In this document: piece by piece, positions 21,655 through 28,717 of the stretch
Layout of the letters: each line of letters opens with the position of its first letter
How positions within the stretch are numbered: the first letter of the stretch is position 1
Assembly: GCA_001579985.1 (NCBI GenBank)
Contig: LRSR01010861.1
Location: 1-28,717, forward strand
Length of the DNA stretch: 28,717 nt
Origin: Hypsibius dujardini
Taxonomy: Eukaryota; Tardigrada; Eutardigrada; Parachela; Hypsibiidae
Reading direction: 5' to 3'
Notes under the pieces: generated by a model
Told to the model about the DNA's origin: nothing
Seen by the model: only the letters and a program-made list of their open reading frames with translations
Database searches by the model: none
Position numbers and translations under genes: made by a program

Positions 21655-21726
21655 AGAGTGGCTCAAACTCAGACCACCCTGATGACTCGAACTCTGCCAC
21701 CCAAAATTGTGGTCATGTGTGTACTA
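21655..21726 (+). repeat. SINE-like sequence, right copy (inverted relative to the left copy)
   Basis: GTGGCTCAAACTCAGACCACC, then ACTCGAACTCTGCCACCC and AAAATTGTGGTCATGTGTGTA, match the left copy in opposite orientation. About 26 of the final 29 positions agree. No recognisable A-box lies upstream, so this copy looks 5'-truncated or more decayed. Confidence 0.5.
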
Positions 21727-21740
21727 CAAGCAAGTTCCAT

Positions 21741-21795
21741 GCTATTCCAGTATTCCAGTATTAGTATTTCAGTATTCCAGTACTGGTATTCCAGT
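21741..21795. repeat. Short tandem repeat based on CCAGTATT
   Basis: ATTCCAGTATTCCAGTATT is followed by variants TTTCAGTATT and CCAGTACTGGTATTCCAGTATG. Units of 8-9 bp are imperfect and the CCAGTACTGG segment is palindromic. Related CTAGTACTGATACTGG occurs again near 22114. Confidence 0.75.
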
Positions 21796-23277
21796 ATGTG
21801 GATGATCGAAGTACCTTGCAGTTCGAGAGAGAACTTGGTGTTTTGGTTGTTTTTGTTTGTACAGTCGCCTAAGCGCGTGTACTTGTATCAGCGACGTCAC
21901 GGTTATGCAATAATTTCTCCGTTATGTGATCTCGATTTTCGATCAGTCGAACGAAGGTATCATTGCTCAAGCTTCCAGGTGCCTTGGTCGTTTAGAGAAG
22001 TGTCTGATAGGCAGCTAATATTAACTTATTTAAATAATCATACAGCAATCTGGTGTATAAAAATTGATCTTAGCTAAAAGCATCGAGTTTGAAGACCGCA
22101 GACAGAGCTATGCTAGTACTGATACTGGAAAAAATGTGTTTTTTTATATATCAGAATTCTGCAGTATTTTGTTGAATTGTATTTTTGTTACTTGTAAATA
22201 GATCAATCAATCGATCAATCAACTGAGAGAATAGCATACAATTGAAATCTGAACTGGGCCTAATGGCTTAGCGCAGACTATGCGGCATATGATTGGCTCT
22301 ACGTGACAAATCCCCGCTATATTCCAGGAGACATTACAAACCACTGGTACACAGTGGAAAACAGAGTACTAGTACAATAGTATCTTAGAGCGCATAAAAA
22401 TTATATCCATAGAGAAGAAGTCCTCACATTTTACGCTTATCTAAACTTTATTCATCATCATAACATAAGTTTATAGAATTGTGGAAGTGGAATACAGTAC
22501 TAGCACAATATATAATTTTATCTGTGAGCAACTTTAACATTTTATGTGAGCAACTTTGATATTTTATGTGATGTTAAGTCCGCTCTAATTTGCCGATACT
22601 TTGATTTGGATTTGCCACTAAATTTCGCCTGCGGCACTTCTTTATAAAATTCATTGATATTTGGCAAAGCATTTGCCTTGGTATTAACAGAATGAAACAT
22701 TACCGTATTTTTTAACCAACATTTTTCACACAACTCAGAACGATTTCGTCGGCAAGCTGTTTACAAATAAATTAATATATCACTTTGCTATGAGAGTGGC
22801 GATAAAGAATAATCCCTGTGGTTTTAATTAAATAAAAAAATTATTAAAATTATTAGAATAAAGATTCAAGCAATTTCACCTGCGGCGCGTTTTTTATTTT
22901 ATTTTTACCTAAGAAGAGCCGGAACCAAGTGAGCGCTAAGGCCGATTTACGAGGAACCAATCAGGAATCAATCAAATAATATCAGAACTATTTAAAGTGC
23001 TAGAACAGCACTGACCGCAAGTGTCAGTGGGGATGATGAGAAACCTCGCCAAACCTTGTTTTCTGCAGAAGCCGGTAGTTCATAGGTCTCGTCAGACATG
23101 CTACTCTCACTCTCAGTTTGTCTGTCATGATATTGTCAGACTGTTACAAACATGAAATGTGGCAGGTAAGAAACTATGTAAGATACAGTCTGGACTTTGC
23201 AATACACATTGCAGGTAAAAGTGAAACAAAAAACGGTTAACAACAGATGTTGTACACAGGGGAGGAGGGAGGGAGTA

Positions 23278-23439
23278 TACAGTCAACGACAAGACTGAGT
23301 GTAATGGAGGGTCCGGGGATGGGCAAACGGGGCGGAGCAGGGGGTGAGCATTGTTCGATTGTATGAAAATCACCACTGCTCCGCCCCTTTTGCCCATCCC
23401 CCGGACCCTCCATTACACTCAATCTTGTCGTTGACTGTA
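23278..23439. mobile_element. MITE copy C (Tc1/mariner-type ends), 64 bp past the ALG3 stop
   Basis: Complete 162-bp copy: TA-CAGTCAACGACAAGACTGAG on the left, CTTGTCGTTGACTG-TA on the right. The arms are almost perfectly complementary and contain GGAGGGTCCGGGG and GGGCAAACGGGGCGGAGCAG. The short central loop has ATTGTTCGATTG. It is the most symmetrical copy in the window. It lies just downstream of the ALG3 stop at 23503, so the ALG3 3' UTR probably enters it. Confidence 0.92.
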
Positions 23440-23502
23440 GGATCACAGCAAAAAAATCGGCTAGGTTCAGGGCCTCAGGCCGGGGTTCAGCCAGAATCCT
23501 CA

Positions 23503-25836
23503 TCAAGGAGCGTTTACCGCGACGGAAGGACTTCGTGAAGGTCCATTTCGAAGGATGCTTGCCACAATAAACACGTGACTTAAAAACAGGACTCCGCTAC
23601 TGAAGTTTGTTGATGGATAACTGAAGGCGAAGGCGAATTCAATCATTCCTAAAAATGAAAAGCAACAAGTTTGCGACTTTCACTTACTTCGGCGACAGTT
23701 CGCTATTCAATAAATGTAGTTTTTGCAAAAGTGCGCCACAAAGTGTTGTCGCTACAGTTTATCCCAGTTCCCAGCTGATTACCGGCAGTGTGCCAATCTT
23801 TTCAACTATCTGCTCGACTGATATCCGTTCTCACGGCTTTTCTAGAACTTATCCATCTTTCAATACACCAGCACGATTGTCCCGCATGCCTGTCCAATTG
23901 TGTGGCCGGCGATCTACTGCTTTGCCATCGGTGTGGCAAACTATGTGTATGATGACCGTTGGGAAGATAAATTTACCACACAGCCTCTTATCCGCACTAA
24001 CCTAGTAGTAAGGCCCGCGTCACAAACCGCATTGGCATAGTCCAGAGCAAGAAGTGGAGAGTGTGAAAGTACCACACGTAGAACTGGTAATGCATGGACC
24101 GACTGCAGGCAATCCCAACGAAGTTCGACGTGAAGAGGACCATGAGCTTCGCGTTCACACCCACGGCGTCAGTCGTCCGCACCGCACGCCTACAAAAATC
24201 CAAAGGTTTAACGGTTTCAGACATTCGCAGTTTGCACACGTTACAACTGCTATAATGATACACATATATAGCTCGAGCTCCTTATATATATATAAGGAGG
24301 GGTCCTGGAATGGGCCACCCTGGAATCAGAACTTGCGAGAGGGCCCCTGCCACCCGGTGGACCATTCCAGAGTACGGTAAGTCAAGTGGCCCATTCCAGA
24401 GCCCTTCCCTCATACCTTAACGGCAACCAGCAACGCCAGCAAAGTGCCACTAATAGCACCAAGTGCAAACCGAAGAGAGCGACGTGAAACGACCGATCCA
24501 GGAAGAACTTTTCACTAACGAATCTCCAATTCACTGTCCATTCGTAGAGAAAGACTCGTCCAAGGTCGAAGGATCGTTCCAAGTAGGCAATGGGATTGAC
24601 AATGAGGAAGGGCGTCGCCAGGAGTACCTAGAGCAATTCCAGACATTCTTATCGGAACCACCGCGGTCACATCCACATGCAACATTGATTCTGTTCGCAC
24701 TGACCTGCCATCCAGCGCAAATAGCGAGACCCAAGACTGTAGTCCTGTATCCTTGTTGAAGTAAAAGGAAGAGGAGACCCGGTGCGAATAGAAGCACGCT
24801 CATCTTGACGGATACGGCCGAACTGCAGACAAATATATTTAATAAGCAGGAACACCGAACTTCCTGAATCACTTCAATCTCACCTAAAGAGTAAGCAGCC
24901 GGTCAGCCATCGGTTGCCGACAAACAAGTTAGCACTGCCGTAGAACAGCAGCATGGCCACGCAGTCGTTGAAGAGGCGCAGAACAAACAGCGAGTGGATC
25001 CGGAAAGAGGTTAGAGACATTATGACGAGGACGTACGGCGCAATGTGGCGAGTTTTGATGTACAAACGGAAGACCAAAGCTAGCATCGCAATATAGATTC
25101 CAGCAAATATTGCCTGCGCTGAGACGACGTCCTTGCCGTGATCTGTCAGGTAGTAAAGGCCGCTGAAGATGTAGACAAAGCCAGCAGGGTAAACCAACGG
25201 TCCTGTTCCGCCTTCCAATTTGGAATAATCCTGCAAATTAGCAAGTGCTGGGTACTGTAGTTAAACCAATGATCAATCAAGCAGACGACTCAACGTCACT
25301 CAATGGAAAAAACAAAATCGTATTTAATAAAAGAATGTGAATCAATCAATCAATCAAACGACTATTCATTGAGTTCATGTCACTAGAAAGAATTGTTGTT
25401 AACGATCAATCAACCAATCAACCGAAATCAAACCCGGAAAAAATGATTTTAAAGCTGATTATCTGCAACTGCAACTCACCAGTGTTCCATTGAGAAATCC
25501 CTCCACTTCCTGCATATAAGCCTGCAAAAACGGCACAATTTTAATTTCAGTTGGAAAAGTTTCAATTGTTTGGACCATTTTTATCTTTACCTGCCAATCT
25601 ATTTCGGTGTAATTAACGCGTTTGATGATGGTGGCGCAGAGGCACACTTCCAGAACGAGCAACAGTCGACTCCAACGTTTGGCTACCTTGGGATTCCACA
25701 TGGACAGGACGACATTCCAAATGTAAGACTCTATGAGCGCCACAAATGCAGCCGGGGTTCGTGGAAGTTTGCTTGTGGATTGCTTGCTGGAGTGCGGCTT
25801 GTTGCCTCTGGGACGATTCGCCGGCATCGCGGGCAT
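23503..25836 (-). CDS. ALG3: ALG3, Dol-P-Man:Man5GlcNAc2-PP-Dol alpha-1,3-mannosyltransferase
   Basis: Seven exons join in phase: 25836-25591, 25521-25480, 25230-24884, 24822-24705, 24627-24416, 24189-24002 and 23648-23503. They give 432 residues (human 438). A Met at 25902 in the same frame would add 22. ALG3 is a polytopic ER membrane enzyme that adds the first lumenal mannose to the dolichol-linked N-glycan precursor. Diagnostic motifs: [118 protein letters not shown] and the terminal-exon SYPSTNFSS segment. Hydrophobic segments alternate through the chain, as expected for about 10 membrane passes. Intron 5 contains a hairpin repeat; intron 6 (353 bp) is the longest. Confidence 0.95.
24278..24409. 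repeat. Palindrome and foldback repeat in ALG3 intron 5
   Basis: A perfect 22-bp TA-rich palindrome (24278-24299, CTCC...GGAG ends) abuts an inverted repeat: CTGGAATGGGCCAC at 24305-24318 against GTGGCCCATTCCAG at 24385-24398. Inner CCTGGAAT/ATTCCAG copies allow an extended stem. No similarity to the CAGTCAACG MITE ends. Confidence 0.8.
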
Positions 25837-26689
25837 GATCGCAATTCGCAACCACAGACCACCGTAAAAGGAGCAAAATATTACAACTGCAAAGCAAGTC
25901 AAACAGGGGACTCAAAACGTATTCAGATGTAGTTAATAATCAAATACACACATCCGTGTGCCATGGTACAATCAACGAAAAGATTGAGTACACTTGAGGG
26001 TCCGGGCTATGGGCAAACGGGCGGAACAGGGTGTGGTCAGGTGGTCGAGTACACTGGAGGGTCTGGGGTATGGGCAAAAGGGGCGTAATAGGGTGTGGTC
26101 AGGTGGTCGAGTACACTTGAGGGTCCGGGCTATGGGCAAAACGGGCGGAACAGGGGATGGTCAGGTGGTCGATTGTTCGATTGTTTGAAAACCACCCCCT
26201 GCCCCGCCCCTTTTGCCCATTCCCCGGACTCTCCAGTGTACTCAATCTTGTAGTTAACTGTACACGCAAGCACCACTACTGCGTACGTACAACTGAATGG
26301 TGGCCCGGGTGAATGTCAAATAAAAGAATCAATTAATCGAATACTCTTTAGGTGGCATCTAAATGAATGAAAAAATTCACAACTTGACTTGAGACAGCAT
26401 CCACAGACTCCAGCGTGTGAGATTTTGTGATAGGCTGCTGGGTAGGCTTTCCAGCATTTCCTGGCGGCACTCAATATTGCTACCATGTTGTTAAAAACAC
26501 CCAAAAACTAATCACAACACGATTACTAGCGTGAGACGGTAAGTAACAAATAGTTCACAGGGCAACTTTCCGTTACGCATAAGATTACTATTATACCGTG
26601 CGAGCCGGTCCTACCATCAAAGCATATGTGATAATGATACCAGCAATAGCCAAGGACTTTGGGGGCTTCGGTTTAGAATATTTAAAATC
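25837..26689. other. Intergenic gap between ALG3 start and NGRN stop
   Basis: It holds MITE copy D (25967-26262) and about 430 bp downstream of it in which I recognise no exon. The ALG3 promoter should lie between 25837 and the MITE, or be modified by the element. ORFs in 25994-26188 are translations of the MITE arms. Confidence 0.65.
25967..26262. mobile_element. MITE copy D, left arm triplicated, upstream of ALG3
   Basis: A 296-bp element: TA-CAATCAACGA on the left, GTAGTTAACTG-TA on the right. The left arm carries three tandem copies of a 61-62 bp unit starting GAGTACACTKGAGGGTC at 25986, 26047 and 26109, each with TATGGGCAAA and GTGGTCAGGTGGTC. The right arm has a single complement. It contains no transposase. 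Confidence 0.9.
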
Positions 26690-28620
26690 TCAGACCGGCA
26701 CACGATAAAGGAATTTCCCTTCGTTATCATAAAAAGAGTCGCCTTTCCGGTAAACCGCATTTTCTTGCCGGAGCTCTTTCGGAATTGAGATCTCCTCTTC
26801 GGACACCACCACCGGCGCTGCTTTTTCTCGCTTCTCCCAAGGCTTTGTGGCATACTTTTTTATACCGGTCGTATCCACCGGCGGCGGAATCTGAACATTC
26901 TCCGTCTGTTGCTCCCGTAAGATCATCCGGCTGGCCGTTCTCGTCGGATTAGCCGTTTCATACTTATCGAACCATTCTGCATACGCTCGACCCACTTCCG
27001 GATGAACCGCCGCCGCCCGTTGCTTGATGCTTTCTGTCACGGTAGAATGCAGTATGAGACGTTGGCTTCGTGGCCGCCCTCCTGTGACCACTCGAACGCG
27101 ACTGTCAGGTGTGATGTCTTCCTCCTCTGGCACTGTCACGACTTCGAAACCATCTACGATAGCAGGAACATGTGGTCGGTAGGAATCCATGAAATTGTAT
27201 TCTGGAACGGAATCGGTCAGGGGCAATAAAGCGGGTCTCTCAGGAGATGCCACAATCTGAAATGACAAAAATCACAGCCCACTGTGATCTAGTTTGTTCA
27301 TCTGTCTGTCTGCGTTTGTTTGTTTGCGTCTGTTTGCGTCTGTCTGTGTTTGTTTTCGCCTGTCTGTCGGTGTGTCTCTATTCGCTGATTATCTGTTTGC
27401 GTGTTTCTCTGGCTGAGTGCGTCTGTGTTATGCGTGCATGTCTTACATGGTCCGAGGTTGGCTGACTGATTGGAATGAAAACACCCTAATACCTGTTGCT
27501 TTCTGGCCATCGTTTTCTGCTGTTCTTCAATGTATGACTTGATCATGTTGGTGAATGGTCCAATGGGAGGTGGGGGCAGTTTGAACGGTTCTTCAGGCGG
27601 CGGTGGCAGCGGGAACGACAAGTTTACACCGGCCTGCACTTCACTGAGCTTCCCCTCCTGGAACAACTTGCGCTGCTCGCTGGTGACAATGTCACCTCCT
27701 TTGCCGGTTTTCAGCGCCTTCCATCGCTCCCGAACTTGCAAGTCAATGCGTTTGATACGGTCCGCGTCAGGCTCGAAGCGTGCTTTACTTCTGACCAGAC
27801 GTTTGGCATCCTCAACACTGATGGGGAACGACTCGGCAAGCCGTTCAGGTGACCACTGCTCCGGATCCTGCTTGTACAGATATTTTATTTGCTGGCGAGC
27901 GGCCCACACGAGGAGATTCGGAGCGGGTGGATATTGTTCACGATTTTCCTGCCTGAGGATCCGCTTTCGTTCCAGTTGAGTCCGATCGCGGGGTTGCCAT
28001 TTCTGTCTGCAAACATTAAGCCGAATGTATTCGCTCGCTCGACTGGCAGTACGTATGAGCACTCAATCAGAGCATCAATCACTCCTCACGAATCAGAATC
28101 AGCCCACGATTACAGCCACTCATCAAATCATCCAATCAATCGACACCGGTCCACTCACTCACTCATCCGTGTTCAACTCATTAAATCATTCAATCAATCG
28201 AGACCGGTCTACTCACTCACTCACTCACCCGTGTTCAACTCATTAAATCAGTCAATCAATCGAGACCGGTCTACTCACTCACTCACCTGTCTTCAAGAAA
28301 TGACAAATCCTGCTCCTCGAACTCGTGCTCTATATAGTCTGGACGCTCTTCTTCGCGAAAGAATATCGTTTTCCTTGGTGTGCTTTGCAAACGTTCAGAT
28401 GCTAGAAATGCAAGGGATTAGCAGCCTAAGCTGGGCAATAGCAGGTATTAAGAACAAAACAACCCAAACACGGCAACCACTCACCGGCGTTGCCGTCATA
28501 TCCCTGTGTTCGAGGCATTCGCCCCGCCGGCCGCCTCATTCCTCGTTGTATAACAATCAGCTGGCACCCGGGCCTCAGTCGAATGAGAGATTGAACGAAG
28601 AAATCCATTCTCACAGTCAT
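26690..28620 (-). CDS. NGRN: NGRN-like (neugrin family) mitochondrial rRNA/ribosome factor
   Basis: Four exons join in phase: 28620-28485, 28401-28287, 28006-27493 and 27256-26690. They give 443 residues, longer than human neugrin (291). Neugrin acts in mitochondria with pseudouridine synthases and FASTKD2 to maintain 16S rRNA. The core at about residues 84-185 includes RQKWQPRDRTQLERKRI, WAARQQIKYLYKQDPEQWSP, ERLAESFPISVEDAKRLVRS and KARFEPDADRIKRID. It matches the neugrin/Rrg9 helix-turn-helix-like region. The C-terminus VYRKGDSFYDNEGKFLYRV parallels the human ending. The N-terminus (MTVRMDFFVQSLIRLRPG) could be a mitochondrial presequence. An in-frame Met at 28698 and a possible acceptor near 28640 leave the true start open. 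A Pro-rich PLPPPPEEPFKLPPPP linker lies in exon 3. Confidence 0.88.
27298..27400. repeat. TCTG/TTTG-rich low-complexity run in NGRN intron 3
   Basis: TCTGTCTGTCTGCG, TTTGTTTGTTTGCG and CTGTTTGCGTCTGTCTG alternate. The underlying unit is (T/C)TGT with periodic GCG. It is confined to the intron between exons ending 27493 and starting 27256. Confidence 0.85.
28125..28297. repeat. Minisatellite in NGRN intron 2 that includes the exon 2 splice donor
   Basis: Three units start AAATCA at 28125, 28183 and 28245, with spacing 58 and 62 bp. Each carries CAATCAATCGA, ACCGGT and a TCAC run. On the coding (minus) strand, the unit nearest exon 2 ends in the true donor GACAG/GTGAGT (exon end 28287). The next unit has CACGG/GTGAGT at 28228, the third a mutated GG/ATGAGT. 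Part of the exon end is therefore within the repeated unit. Confidence 0.88.
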
Positions 28621-28717
28621 TAATACCTTCTTTTCTGGCAGAAAAATGAGTGAGGAATACAAATAAAATCTATCAGACACATATGCAGGATTCTTCAATC
28701 TAGTTGGCCCCTAACCG

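Larger units (their letters stand above)
21056..23502. other. Intergenic gap between APTX and ALG3 with dispersed repeats
   Basis: No coding exon is supported. Contents: an inverted pair of related SINE-like sequences (21402-21504 and 21655-21726), a CCAGTATT-type tandem repeat (about 21741-21795), AATC runs (about 22202-22220), a 26-bp direct repeat near 22524-22574, and MITE copy C (23278-23439). The stretch 22400-22900 is strongly AT-rich. Confidence 0.65.

Noticed and set aside
22255-22330. tRNA-like stretch (TGGCTTAGCGC A-box-like)
   Set aside because: No acceptable T-loop or acceptor stem could be folded and no GGTTCGA-type box follows at the right distance.
25994-26188. 64-codon plus-strand frame with repeated GQKGRNRVW-like segments
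   Set aside because: Translation of the triplicated arm of MITE copy D.
27530-27979. 149-codon plus-strand frame with Gly-rich run
   Set aside because: Antisense of the Pro-rich NGRN exon 3; the minus strand carries the conserved neugrin core.

Overview
This window is eukaryotic nuclear DNA from a compact animal genome. Every gene is split by spliceosomal introns with GT..AG ends, mostly 60-100 bp long. The gene set includes the metazoan Mediator subunit MED17, a neugrin homologue and a CTDSPL2-type phosphatase, and gene density is about one per 3.6 kb. Mixed GC content, small introns and dispersed AATC microsatellites suggest a small-genome invertebrate. I cannot name the species from the sequence. 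Eight protein genes could be assembled exon by exon, with reading phase checked across each junction.

Layout, left to right: RPUSD2-like pseudouridine synthase (-, 3' end cut off by the window edge); a repeat-rich 1.7 kb intergenic block; PRPF39 (-, 11 exons), head-to-head with MED17 (+, 12-13 exons) across a 361 bp shared promoter; a short intergenic stretch with a 13-bp tandem array; CTDSPL2-like phosphatase (-, 12 exons), tail-to-tail with MED17; a 1.6 kb AT-rich gap; PLAA (+, 9 exons), tail-to-tail with single-exon aprataxin (APTX, -); a 2.4 kb gap with SINE-like and MITE sequence; ALG3 (-, 7 exons); a 0.85 kb gap with a complex MITE; neugrin (NGRN, -, 4 exons).

The genes are housekeeping functions in RNA modification, splicing, transcription, phosphatase signalling, ubiquitin/p97 biology, DNA repair, N-glycosylation and mitochondrial ribosome biogenesis. 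They do not form one pathway. Two functional echoes are worth noting: a pseudouridine synthase and neugrin, whose human counterparts include members of a mitochondrial pseudouridylation module, and the divergent PRPF39/MED17 pair (splicing and transcription).

The most interesting non-genic content is a family of foldback, TA-flanked MITEs. There are four copies, two in introns and two intergenic, with Tc1/mariner-like ends and internally amplified arms. Other notable features are an 18-bp GGTACC-centred array that inverts on itself inside a 29-bp perfect inverted repeat, and an intronic minisatellite that has duplicated a real splice donor. No CRISPR, operon, prokaryotic mobile element or canonical tRNA was found.
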